Source of the DNA: Telluria beijingensis | Lineage (GTDB): Bacteria; Pseudomonadota; Gammaproteobacteria; Burkholderiales; Burkholderiaceae_D | DNA: 64,000 nucleotides | Assembly: GCF_030770395.1 (NCBI RefSeq) | Contig: NZ_CP132480.1 | Location: forward strand, 350,153-414,152 | Reading direction: 5' to 3' | Shown here: positions 9,503-18,186 of the stretch, piece after piece | Layout: every line of letters begins with the position of its first letter | How positions within the stretch are numbered: position 1 is the stretch's first letter | Notes under the pieces: generated by a model | The model's input: the letters and a program-made list of their open reading frames with translations, nothing else | What the model was told of the DNA's origin: nothing | Database searches by the model: none | Program-made: the position numbers and the translations under genes

Positions 9503-10686
9503 ACAGGAAAATCGTCATTTCGGTCAACACGGCCTGGAATATCTGTAACTTCCGCGCCGGCCTCGTCAAGTCCTTCGTGCGCCAGGGTTACGAGGTGCTG
9601 GTCCTCGCCCACGATGACGAATACGCGCCTCGCCTGGCCGAACTGGGTTGCCATTTCAAGCAGCTGCCCGTGGACCAGCACGGCACCAATGCGAGCCACG
9701 ACCTGGCGCTGCTGGTCAAGTATCGACGCGTGTTCCAGTCGGTGCGGCCATTCGCCTACCTGGGCTTCACGATCAAGCCCAATGTCTACGGTTCGCTTGC
9801 CGCGGGCAACCTGGCGATCCCGGTCATCAACAATATCGGGGGCCTGGGCACGACCTTCCTGCACGGCGCCATGCTCACCAGGCTGGTCAAGCAGCTGTAC
9901 CGGATGTCGCTGCGGCGTTCCAGCCGGGTGTTTTTCCAGAACCGGGACGACCGCCAGCTGTTCCTCGACGCGGGGATGGCGCGGGAAAGCGTGTCCGAGC
10001 TGTTGCCGGGATCGGGCGTCGACCTGCGCCATTTCCAGCCGCTGCCCATGGCGGCGCCGGCGCCGGGCGGCTTTCGATTCCTGCTCATTGCGCGCATGCT
10101 CAAGGATAAGGGAGTCGAGGAGTACGTCGCGGCGGCGCGCATCGTGCGCCAGCACATCCCTGGAAGCGAGTTCCAGCTGCTCGGGGGGATCGATGCCGAG
10201 AATCCGAACGCCATCCGCGTCGACCAGATCCGGGAATGGGAAGCGCAGGGGCTGGTACGGTACCTGAACCGCACCGACGACGTGCGGCCTTACCTCGGGC
10301 AGGCCGACTGCGTCGTGCTTCCCTCGTACCGCGAGGGCGTGCCGCATTCCCTGCTCGAAGCCGCGGCGGCGGCGCGGCCGATCATTGCCACCGACGTCGT
10401 CGGTTGCAAGGATATCGTCGACGACAACTGCAATGGCTACCTGTGCCGGGTCAAGAGCGCCACCGACCTGGCGGAAAAAATGATCCGCATGGCGCGCCTG
10501 ACGCCGGACCAACGCACCTGCATGGGCGCGACCGGGCGCGCGAAAGTCGTGCGCGAGTTCGACGAAGACATCGTCATCAACAAGTACCTCTCGGCCATCC
10601 GGCAGATCGAAGAGGCGGCCAGCGACTCGGCGCGCGGGGGCAGGGCGGTGCTGCCCCAGGCAGCGGCGAATACCGTGCGGGAGTAG
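9499..10686 (+). CDS. GT4-family glycosyltransferase, PglA/galacturonosyltransferase-like
   Basis: 395 residues. The opening IVISVNTAWNICNFRAGLVK and the FTIKPNVYGSLAA ... NNIGGLGTTF block are characteristic of the PglA-like GT4 subgroup that acts on undecaprenyl-linked sugars. The donor site region is SYREGVPHSLLEAAAAARP, with IIATDVVGCKDIV after it. It starts in an ATGA overlap with the asparagine-synthase-like gene and ends two bases before the next ATG. Likely a repeat-unit glycosyltransferase on the cytosolic side of the inner membrane; specificity unknown. Confidence 0.86.
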   Translation: MNRKIVISVNTAWNICNFRAGLVKSFVRQGYEVLVLAHDDEYAPRLAELGCHFKQLPVDQHGTNASHDLALLVKYRRVFQSVRPFAYLGFTIKPNVYGSLAAGNLAIPVINNIGGLGTTFLHGAMLTRLVKQLYRMSLRRSSRVFFQNRDDRQLFLDAGMARESVSELLPGSGVDLRHFQPLPMAAPAPGGFRFLLIARMLKDKGVEEYVAAARIVRQHIPGSEFQLLGGIDAENPNAIRVDQIREWEAQGLVRYLNRTDDVRPYLGQADCVVLPSYREGVPHSLLEAAAAARPIIATDVVGCKDIVDDNCNGYLCRVKSATDLAEKMIRMARLTPDQRTCMGATGRAKVVREFDEDIVINKYLSAIRQIEEAASDSARGGRAVLPQAAANTVRE

Positions 10687-10688
10687 CC

Positions 10689-12332
10689 ATGGGCTTCCAG
10701 ATCCTTACTGGCGACGGGGCGCTGGCGCATATCGGTTCCAGCGCATTCGCCGCGCCATGGAAGGCGCTGCATGCGCGCTGCCCGTGGGCGACCGGCTGCC
10801 AGCACCCCGATTTCGTCCTGCCCTGGTACCACATCTACCGCGAGCGTTACGCGCCGCTGGTGCTGGTCGACACGGCCACGGACGGCGCGCTGCGCGGCCT
10901 GCTCACGCTGGCATCGAGCGACGACGGTGCGCGGCTGACGGGCGCGGGCGCGGTCCAGGCGGAATACCAGGGCTGGATCGCGGACACGGTGCACGCCGAC
11001 CGCTTCGCGCAGGACGCGCTTGCGTGCATACGCGGCGCGCTGCCGCAGGCGCGGACGAGCCTGAAATACCTGCCGCCCGGGATTCCGCTCGGCTTCCTGC
11101 ATGCCGGCGAGCGCAGGTACTGCGTGCTGCACGGCCATGCCCGTCCCGTGCTGCGTCCCGAGCCGGTGGCGATGGAGAAGCTCAGGCGCAAGAAGACGCA
11201 CCGACAGAACGCCAACCGCCTGGGCCGGCTCGGTCCGCTCGCGTTCGAACGCATTACCGGAGAGGCGCAGTTCCGCCGCATGTTCGACGATATCTGCCTC
11301 CAGTACGATTTCCGGCAAGCGGCGCTGCATCGGCAGACGCCGTTCCTGAGCGACCCGCTGAAGAAGCGCTTCTACCTGGAGCTGCAGCGCCGCGGCATGC
11401 TGCACACGACGGTGCTGACGGTGGGCGACGCGCTGGCGGCTGCGCACATCGGTTTGTTGAGCAAGGACCGCACCGTCCACCTGGGCATCAGTACCCATGC
11501 GCCGGCGCTCGCCGCGCATTCCCCGGGCCAGCTGCTGCTTGCGCTGCTCGGCAGCCAGCTGGCGGCGGACCGGATCGATCTGCTCGACCTGACGCCCGGC
11601 GGCGACCCGTACAAGGAACACTTTGCCTCCGACCACGATGAAGTCTTCGAGCTGACCATGGCGGGCAGCGTCGTGCAGCGCGTGCGGGCACAGGCCGCGA
11701 CCTGCGTCAGGCAGGCCGGGAAGGCGCTGCTGCACATGAGCGGCAGGCGCAAGGTCGACCTCGTGCAGGCAGTGGAAAACCTGCAGGCCCTGGCCCGGCG
11801 CGCGGACGCCGACGGTCCGCGCGACGGTCTGCTCGAGAGTCTGCGGGGCGGCCGCGCATTGTGGCGCCTGGCCCCCGGCACCCGGCGCAGCAGCGCCGGC
11901 GCGCTGCCGGTGTCGCGCAACAGCCTGGAAGACGTCTTCAAGTACGACGATTCCGCCGCCTCGATCAAGCGCGGCATGTTCATCGGCACGGCGATGAAAC
12001 GCCTCGAGCAGGGGTGCCAGCTGTTCTGCCATGCCCCCGGCGACAGGCTGGTCCTCCACTGCTGGGCGTTTGCACGCTGCGGCAACAGTGCATGTCCGCC
12101 GCCCGCGCAAGCCATCGAACCCGGCGCGACCGTCCTGTTCGACCTGCAGGCGCACGGCGGGGAAGCCAACGACGACTTGATGGAGCGTTTCGTCGACCGC
12201 ATCCTCGCCATGCTCGACCAGGGCGTCGCCGACGCTGCCGTCTACTATTCGGGACGGCTCGGCAGCCTGTCCCGGCAGGGCATCCGGCGCTGCGGTTTCG
12301 TCGACGCCACGCCGGCAGGGAGCATCCAATGA
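10689..12332 (+). CDS. FemAB/BioF2-like GNAT acyltransferase with C-terminal extension
   Basis: 547 residues. The middle part, about residues 155-330, resembles the BioF2-like acetyltransferase domain (PF13480): a basic KLRRKKTHRQN helix, then HTTVLTVGDALAAAHIGLL and the LDLTPGGDPYKEHFA end of the fold. About 210 further residues follow, which I cannot assign. Such proteins in exopolysaccharide clusters are usually annotated as GNAT family and may transfer acyl or aminoacyl groups to the polymer or its precursor. The gene starts two bases after the glycosyltransferase stop and is coupled by ATGA to a second member of the same family. The frame is open upstream to 10236 but that part only shadows the previous gene. 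Confidence 0.72.
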   Translation: MGFQILTGDGALAHIGSSAFAAPWKALHARCPWATGCQHPDFVLPWYHIYRERYAPLVLVDTATDGALRGLLTLASSDDGARLTGAGAVQAEYQGWIADTVHADRFAQDALACIRGALPQARTSLKYLPPGIPLGFLHAGERRYCVLHGHARPVLRPEPVAMEKLRRKKTHRQNANRLGRLGPLAFERITGEAQFRRMFDDICLQYDFRQAALHRQTPFLSDPLKKRFYLELQRRGMLHTTVLTVGDALAAAHIGLLSKDRTVHLGISTHAPALAAHSPGQLLLALLGSQLAADRIDLLDLTPGGDPYKEHFASDHDEVFELTMAGSVVQRVRAQAATCVRQAGKALLHMSGRRKVDLVQAVENLQALARRADADGPRDGLLESLRGGRALWRLAPGTRRSSAGALPVSRNSLEDVFKYDDSAASIKRGMFIGTAMKRLEQGCQLFCHAPGDRLVLHCWAFARCGNSACPPPAQAIEPGATVLFDLQAHGGEANDDLMERFVDRILAMLDQGVADAAVYYSGRLGSLSRQGIRRCGFVDATPAGSIQ

Positions 12333-13378
12333 ACGGATCCGACGTGTCCTGTTACCTGCACGACGTTCCCGCATTCGTCGAGCACGAGCTTGCGGCAAGC
12401 TACGAGACGCTGCATTCGTCACTGCCGTTCTTCCGGGTCTGGCGCACGCTGGGCAATGCCAGTTGCTATATCGACCGCGGCGCCGGCCGCGCACCGGACA
12501 TCCTGCTGTTCCATTGCGACGGGCGCCAGCTGGTCGTGCTCAACGAGATGATCGACATCGCGCCCGCGACACTGGAGCGGTTCGCGCGCTATGTGTTCGA
12601 CCATTTCCCCGCGGTCGACGTCATCCGCTTCAATGCCGTGCGCACCGACCCGGACCACATCGGTTTTCCGGTGCAACGGCACAATGCCAAGGACACCTGG
12701 GTGATTCCGCTGCCGGCCATGCCGGGCGACTACCTGGCGGCGCTGGGAAAATCGACACGCGCCAAGCTGCGTTCCCGTCTCAACGGGATAAGCAAGCACT
12801 ATCCTGGCTTCGCGATCGAGTATCTCGCCGATGGCGACGTGGACGAGGAGACCGTGGGCCGGATCGCGCAACTGAGCGAGCAGCGCATCGGTAGCCGGGG
12901 CGTGCGGCTCAAGCACGATGTCGCGCGCATGATGGCGCTGGCGCGCACCTGCGGCCTCGTCACGCTGCTGACGATCGATGGTCGCCTGTGCGCCGGATCG
13001 CTGACCTATCGCGTCGGCACGTCGTGGTTCGGCGAGGTCACCGCGCACGATCCCGACTACGATCGCCATGGCCTGGGCGAGCTGTGCATGTACCACACGA
13101 TCTGCGAGAGCATCCGGCGCGGCGGGCGCAAGTTCTACCTGGGCGGCGGCCTGTTCGGATTCAAGGAGCGCATGCTGGGCGAGCGGCTCGACATGGACCA
13201 GCTCCATATCTACCGTTCGCACCGGTGCCTGCTGGCGAACCTCGACATCGCGGCAACGGCTTTCGCGCACGGCAAGATCCGGCGCCTCAAGTTGCGGCTG
13301 CATCGACGCCGCGGTACCTGGCTAGCCGATCTGGCGTTCAGACTGTTTCACGCATGCCGGAACAAGGCAGGCGCATAG
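12329..13378 (+). CDS. FemAB/BioF2-like GNAT acyltransferase
   Basis: 349 residues, start coupled to the previous gene by ATGA. The core shows GKSTRAKLRSRLNGI, the basic helix of the BioF2-like acetyltransferase family, then LLTIDGRLCAGSLTYRVG and a C-terminal GRKFYLGGGLFGFKERML. It is shorter than its neighbour and lacks the long extension. The adjacent pair suggests two separate acyl or aminoacyl modifications, or a heteromeric enzyme. No signal peptide is visible, so modification would occur before export. Acyl donor and acceptor are unknown. Confidence 0.74.
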   Translation: MNGSDVSCYLHDVPAFVEHELAASYETLHSSLPFFRVWRTLGNASCYIDRGAGRAPDILLFHCDGRQLVVLNEMIDIAPATLERFARYVFDHFPAVDVIRFNAVRTDPDHIGFPVQRHNAKDTWVIPLPAMPGDYLAALGKSTRAKLRSRLNGISKHYPGFAIEYLADGDVDEETVGRIAQLSEQRIGSRGVRLKHDVARMMALARTCGLVTLLTIDGRLCAGSLTYRVGTSWFGEVTAHDPDYDRHGLGELCMYHTICESIRRGGRKFYLGGGLFGFKERMLGERLDMDQLHIYRSHRCLLANLDIAATAFAHGKIRRLKLRLHRRRGTWLADLAFRLFHACRNKAGA

Positions 13379-13394
13379 CGATGGGACCCGGGCG

Positions 13395-14648
13395 ATGGCC
13401 GGAAAGGGGAATCCTTCACACGGCGCGGGACGGCGACGGTTCCTCGCCCGCGGGCTGGCCGCCGGCGCGCTGGCGCTGGCAACGCCGCACAGGCAGGGCT
13501 CCGCGCTGGCGCCGGTCTGGCCGCCGGGCGACCGGGCCGCGGGTACCCCGATACCGGAGACGACCGTCATCCTGGCCGACTTCGGCGGCCGGCCCGGCGC
13601 CGACCGCCTGGCGCTGGCCGCGGCATTTCGCGACGGTCTCGCAGCGCTGGCCAGGGCGGGCGGAGGAACGCTGCTGGTCCCGCCCGGCACCTACGATTTC
13701 GGCGCGTTCGACCAGCCGGAATCCATCCTGCTGTGCCGCGACCTGCGCGATATCGCGATTTCCGCCTACGGCGCCGTGTTCGCGGCGAACACGGCCAGGC
13801 TCGTCGTGCCGCACATGTTCTACTTCCATAATTTTAATAACGTGACCCTGGCGGGCGCGACCTTTGTCGACCACGGCTTCTTTCCCTGGGTCGACTGGAA
13901 GGGGATGTATTGCGTGGGAATACAGGCGGACAGGTCGAGCAGCGGACTACGCCTGGTCGACTGCCGGGCGGAGCGCGTGCTGGGCCTGCTGGCATCGAAT
14001 AACGGCGCGGCCGGCCGTCATCTGCTGTCCGACATCCACGTACAGGGCGAGGTAAGCCATGCCTACTATGGCGTAGGCGCAAGCCACATCGGCGGCGGCG
14101 TCAGCGTCGACCTCGACTGCCATAACGTGCGCCGCGCCTTCATCGCCCATGCGGCGCGGCGCGCCGATGTCGTCGTCAGGACGTCGGCCGACCGCGCCTG
14201 GCCTGGCAGCAATGGCCTGGTCGCGCTGGTGTGCCAGGGGGCGCGCCTGGGCGACGTCGAGCACGTGCGGGTGCGGATCGACGTGTCGGGCGACTGCATC
14301 CATGACAGCTACGTGCATTTCTATCACCAGGGGCCGCAAGCCGAGGGCGCGATGCGCGACATCGATGCGACCGTCAATGTCCTCGCGACGCAGTCGATGG
14401 GGACAATGTTCCTGTTCGACCACGAGATCCACGGCATACAGCCGCGCACGGCACGGCAATGGGAGCGGATCAGCCTGCACGGCTCGCTGGCGGCCGGGAG
14501 CACGGGCAGGGTGATCGCCAATCCCTCCGTGTCGACTGCCGGCGGGACCGTGTACCTGGACCGCAACCTGGCCGGACTGGCCGGCGCCATGCCCGACCGG
14601 TTCCGGATTGCCCCCGAATCCTCCGCGAGCATCCCATGCGACTGCTGA
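13395..14648 (+). CDS. Tat-exported parallel beta-helix protein (pectate-lyase-like fold)
   Basis: 417 residues. It begins with a twin-arginine signal (GRRRFLARGLAAGALALA, residues 12-29), so it is probably exported folded. The mature part opens with VILADFGGRPGADRLALAAAF and GGTLLVPPGTYDF, the usual N-terminal cap of single-stranded right-handed beta-helix enzymes, followed by repeated short beta rungs to the end. I could not identify catalytic residues of a named lyase or hydrolase family. The gene lies inside the operon, 16 bases after an acyltransferase and overlapping the last glycosyltransferase by 13 bases. It may trim, epimerise or bind the polymer in the periplasm. An ATG at 13381 is out of frame and was not used. 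Confidence 0.72.
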   Translation: MAGKGNPSHGAGRRRFLARGLAAGALALATPHRQGSALAPVWPPGDRAAGTPIPETTVILADFGGRPGADRLALAAAFRDGLAALARAGGGTLLVPPGTYDFGAFDQPESILLCRDLRDIAISAYGAVFAANTARLVVPHMFYFHNFNNVTLAGATFVDHGFFPWVDWKGMYCVGIQADRSSSGLRLVDCRAERVLGLLASNNGAAGRHLLSDIHVQGEVSHAYYGVGASHIGGGVSVDLDCHNVRRAFIAHAARRADVVVRTSADRAWPGSNGLVALVCQGARLGDVEHVRVRIDVSGDCIHDSYVHFYHQGPQAEGAMRDIDATVNVLATQSMGTMFLFDHEIHGIQPRTARQWERISLHGSLAAGSTGRVIANPSVSTAGGTVYLDRNLAGLAGAMPDRFRIAPESSASIPCDC

Positions 14649-15802
14649 TCTATATTCATTCGCTCGAAAATGGCGGGGCCGAACGCGTCGTCGCCAATCT
14701 CGCCAATTACTGGGCATCGATCGGGTGGGAGCTGACGCTGGTGACCGTCGCGCCGCGTGGCAGCGATTTCTATGTGCTCGATCCCGCCGTCGAACGTATT
14801 GCCCTGGACCTGGCTGACACGCGTCCCAACCTGCTGGCGGGCATCAATCGCACCGTGCGGCGCGTACGCGCCCTGCGCCGCGTGCTGCGTACCGTGCGGC
14901 CCGAGGTCGCGCTGTCCGCCATGCACACGGCGAACGTGGTCCTGGCCGCGGCTTCGCGCGGGCTGCCTGGCCTGCGCACCTTCGGGTCCGAGCACAACTT
15001 CCCGCCCAGGGCGCCGATGGGAATTCTGTGGGAAACGATGCGCCGCCACGCGTACGGGCGCCTGTCCGCGGTGGTCGCGCTGACGGAGGAATGCGCGCAC
15101 TGGCTGACGTTCCATACCGGGGTCCGCAGCCTGGTCGTCATTCCCAACGCGGTCACCTGGCCACTGCCTGTCCAGGCGCCGCGTGTCGATCCCTGCAGCT
15201 GCTGCGCGCCAGGGCGACACATCCTGCTGGGCGTCGGCCGCCTCAGCGCGGAGAAGAGCTTCGCCACCCTCGTCGGCGCCTTCGGCCTGCTTGCGGCGCG
15301 TCGCCCGGCATGGGACCTCGTCATCCTCGGCGAAGGCCCGGAGCGCGCCGCCCTGGAGGCGCAGGTGCGGGACGCCGGATTGCAGGGCAGGGTGTTCCTC
15401 CCGGGGCGTGTCGGCAACCCGGGGGAGTGGTACGAGCATGCCGCGCTGTATGGCATGAGCTCGGATTTCGAGGGATTTCCCAACACGCTCCTGGAAGCGA
15501 TGGCCTGCGGCCTGCCGGCGGTGAGTTTCGATTGCGATACGGGACCGCGGGACATCATCCGGCATGGTGTCGACGGCTTGCTGGTGCCCGCTGGAGAAAC
15601 CGCGCCGTTCTGCGCTGCACTCGAGCGCCTGATGGGTGACGACGATCTGCGCGAAGAGTTCGCTATCCGTGCGACCCAGGTGCGCGAGCGGTTTTCGATG
15701 CCGAAGGTCGCGGCCATGTGGGACGCCTTGTTCGCATGCCATGGCCTCAAGCGCCAGCCTCTCCCAGCAACGTCCCGCATAGCCTCGACCGAGGCAGGCT
15801 GA
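14636..15802 (+). CDS. GT4-family glycosyltransferase (second of two paralogues)
   Basis: 388 residues and the last gene of the operon. It opens with MRLLIYIHSLENGGAERVVA and carries GRLSAEKS, ILGEGPERAALE and the E-x7-E region FEGFPNTLLEAMACGLP. It matches the glycosyltransferase at 2742-3914 along its whole length, including PNAV.WPLP and DTGPRDI.RHG.DGLLV, so the two arose by duplication. Its start lies 13 bases inside the beta-helix gene in another frame. It probably uses a related donor or acceptor to that of its paralogue. Confidence 0.87.
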   Translation: MRLLIYIHSLENGGAERVVANLANYWASIGWELTLVTVAPRGSDFYVLDPAVERIALDLADTRPNLLAGINRTVRRVRALRRVLRTVRPEVALSAMHTANVVLAAASRGLPGLRTFGSEHNFPPRAPMGILWETMRRHAYGRLSAVVALTEECAHWLTFHTGVRSLVVIPNAVTWPLPVQAPRVDPCSCCAPGRHILLGVGRLSAEKSFATLVGAFGLLAARRPAWDLVILGEGPERAALEAQVRDAGLQGRVFLPGRVGNPGEWYEHAALYGMSSDFEGFPNTLLEAMACGLPAVSFDCDTGPRDIIRHGVDGLLVPAGETAPFCAALERLMGDDDLREEFAIRATQVRERFSMPKVAAMWDALFACHGLKRQPLPATSRIASTEAG

Positions 15803-16284
15803 CATCTTCGCAAAACCCGGCTGTCGGGCTGCCGGCCCAGCTCACAACCTCTCGCCCCGGCCGCGTAGCTGCCCGTCTGCAACAGCTCGACGTGGCACGC
15901 AATCAATGATCCCTGGAATCCGTATTTGTACGATAGCGCATTCTTGCGCGAAATTTTTTTTATTCCTGCGGGAACTAATCGCTTCGCGGCAAGTCTAATG
16001 GGCTGTTCTTTGCTGAAGCGATGCGCCCAAGACATTCGCGTAATCGGCCTAGATAGGAAGCACCCGTCGTGATCTGGAATGGCCACTTTCGCATCATTCC
16101 ACGAGCAACCACCGCTTGATGCGTAACGACGGCGCCGATGTTCGGCACACACCATGACCTCTCCGCGACCTCCATAGCAGGCCGGCAATTGTAGGTTTCC
16201 GTGAAATTGATACAGCTGATCCATTACTTTTCATTAAGGATGGCTGGATTGTTACACCCTTACTTTTCAAGTGAAAGAGTTTGC
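15803..16284. other. 482-bp intergenic region after the polysaccharide operon
   Basis: No convincing gene is present. It holds a terminator-like hairpin (15936-15961) and then the leader of the DUF4832 gene, which is less GC-rich than its surroundings. A ribosome-binding site of the form AGTGAAAGAG precedes the ATG at 16285. I did not find a clear -35/-10 pair. Confidence 0.6.
15936..15961 (+). terminator. Probable intrinsic terminator of the polysaccharide operon
   Basis: A short stem GCGCA/TGCGC (15936-15940 and 15945-15949) with a TTCT loop is followed by GAAATTTTTTTT. It lies about 135 bases after the last operon gene. The stem is only five pairs, so strength is uncertain. Confidence 0.45.
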
Positions 16285-18081
16285 ATGTCCCAGAACAAAC
16301 ACATTTCGGTTTCCTGTTCGCTGAGCAAAAAGAACCTGTTCCTCGCTAGTACCGCCCTTGCCGCCAGCCTGTGTGCGGTGTCCGCCCAAGCGCAAGTCGC
16401 CGTCCCCACCGCGGTGGCCGATGCCAGCAACGTGCATTTCACCGTGTCGCACAGCGCGACGCCGACCTGGACCCGTGTCTACATCGACAAGGACCGCAGC
16501 ACGACCACCGGCTATACCTCGTATGGCGTTGGCGCTGATTTCCTGATCGAAAACGGTCAACTGTACAAATATGCCGGCACCAAAGGCTCGTGGGCGTGGA
16601 CCTCGGTCAAGGCGCTCGTCACCAATTCCAGCCCCACCCGGACGGCGCTGACCGTGTCGCGCGCCGACCTGGGTTCGCCCACGGCCATCAGTTTCGTCGC
16701 GCAAACCGATCCGCCAGTGAACGTGTCGCCGGTCATCCAGGCAACCCTGTCGACGCAAGTGGACAGTGGCACTGGTGGCGGTGGCGGCGGCGGTGGGACC
16801 CTGCCGGTCAAGTACACGGCATCGACCGCCACCATCGCCAATCCGGAACGCGGCTTCTATCGCCACGTTCCCTGCACCACGCCGCTCAGCCAGTCGCAGC
16901 TGAAGGGTTATCGCACGTCGAGCAGCAGTTCGATGATCCTGTGCGTGTTCTACCTCAAGGATTTCGTCGCCAAGCCGATCAACCAGGCCACGCTGGACCT
17001 GTTCCAGCAGCAGATGGCCACGGTGCGCAGCACGGGGATGAAGGCGATCGTTCGCTTTGCCTACAGCGATTCGAGCAGCCCGGTCGACGCCAAGCCGGCA
17101 ATGGTCAACCAGCATCTCACCCAGCTGGCGCCCTACCTGGCGTCCAACAAGGATGTGATCGCAGTCGTGCAGGCCGGTCTCATCGGCAGCTGGGGCGAGT
17201 GGGGCAATACCCAGAACTATGGCGACAGCTATAACATGACCGCGCAGAACATGGCCGATCGCAAGTCCATCGTCGACAAGCTGTTGAGCGTGGTGCCTGC
17301 CGAACGCATGGTGCAGCTGCGTATGCCGCTCTTCAAGACCAAGCTGTACACCGCATCGAACCTGTCCGTCAGCGAGGCCTACACCAACACGGCCAAGGCG
17401 CGCCTCGGCTTCCATAACGACTGCTTCCTGTCGAGTGCGTCGGACTACGGCACCTACGTCAATCCGTCGGTCGAGTTCCCTTACCTGGCGGCCGAGTCGA
17501 ACTATGTCGCCATGGGTGGTGAAACCTGCGCCGTCGCGCCGCCGCGCAGCGACTGCCCGACCGCGGTTGCCGAGATGGCGAAATTCAAGTGGTCGTACCT
17601 GAACCTGGACTACAACACGACCGTGTTGAACAACTGGAAGAACCAGGGTTGCTTTACCACGGTCGACCAGAAGCTGGGCTACCGTTTCGTCATGACCTCG
17701 GGTAGCTACTCGGGCACTGCCAAGCCGGGCGGCGCTTTCTCTGTGAATCTGTCTGTGCAGAATCAGGGCTGGGCAGCGCCGTACAACAGCCGTAACGTGG
17801 AACTCGTGTTCCGCAACACGACGACCGGCGCATTGTTCTTCGTGAAACTGGCTGCGGACCCGCGTCGCTGGTCGGCGAATCAGACGGCCTCGATCAGCGA
17901 GACGGTGACCTTGCCATCCAATATGCCACGCGGTAACTATGCACTGCTGCTGAACCTGCCCGATCCGCAGACCACGCTGCGCAACCGCCCGGAGTACTCG
18001 ATCCAGATGGCCAACAGCAATACCTGGGAAGCGGCAACGGGCTTCAACCAGCTGAACCACACGGTCGGTATCGCGCCTTGA
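16285..18081 (+). CDS. Secreted DUF4874/DUF4832 protein, glycoside-hydrolase-like
   Basis: 598 residues from the ATG at 16285, chosen because a Sec signal follows (KKNLFLASTALAASLCAVSAQAQ) and a ribosome-binding site precedes it; an in-frame ATG at 16201 would add a non-signal segment. After the signal there is a small beta-rich domain (about residues 25-155), a run of eight glycines near residue 165, then a DUF4874-like domain starting with IANPERGFYRHVPC and containing VQAGLIGSWGEWGN, and a DUF4832-like C-terminal half ending in a beta-sandwich. The (beta/alpha)-barrel-like middle and the GEWG motif suggest a carbohydrate-active enzyme, but no activity is established from sequence. It is transcribed alone between the assembly and export parts of the exopolysaccharide locus, with its own terminator. 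Confidence 0.78.
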   Translation: MSQNKHISVSCSLSKKNLFLASTALAASLCAVSAQAQVAVPTAVADASNVHFTVSHSATPTWTRVYIDKDRSTTTGYTSYGVGADFLIENGQLYKYAGTKGSWAWTSVKALVTNSSPTRTALTVSRADLGSPTAISFVAQTDPPVNVSPVIQATLSTQVDSGTGGGGGGGGTLPVKYTASTATIANPERGFYRHVPCTTPLSQSQLKGYRTSSSSSMILCVFYLKDFVAKPINQATLDLFQQQMATVRSTGMKAIVRFAYSDSSSPVDAKPAMVNQHLTQLAPYLASNKDVIAVVQAGLIGSWGEWGNTQNYGDSYNMTAQNMADRKSIVDKLLSVVPAERMVQLRMPLFKTKLYTASNLSVSEAYTNTAKARLGFHNDCFLSSASDYGTYVNPSVEFPYLAAESNYVAMGGETCAVAPPRSDCPTAVAEMAKFKWSYLNLDYNTTVLNNWKNQGCFTTVDQKLGYRFVMTSGSYSGTAKPGGAFSVNLSVQNQGWAAPYNSRNVELVFRNTTTGALFFVKLAADPRRWSANQTASISETVTLPSNMPRGNYALLLNLPDPQTTLRNRPEYSIQMANSNTWEAATGFNQLNHTVGIAP

Positions 18082-18117
18082 TGCGTCGGCACTAGTCCGA
18101 TAGTTTTCATAGTCCAG

Positions 18118-18150
18118 CCATGGCGCACCGCGGTGCGCCATGGCTTTTTT
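18118..18150 (+). terminator. Strong intrinsic terminator after the DUF4832 gene
   Basis: A perfect 26-base palindrome (CCATGGCGCACCG paired with CGGTGCGCCATGG, 18118-18143) is followed by CTTTTTT. It sits 37 bases after the stop codon and points in the gene direction. Confidence 0.88.
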
Positions 18151-18186
18151 GCGTCTCGAGCACGCCGGTCCGCTGCACGCGGATGG

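Noticed and set aside
16201..16284. Upstream in-frame start for the DUF4832 gene
   Set aside because: It would put 28 residues before the signal peptide; ATG 16285 has a better ribosome-binding site.
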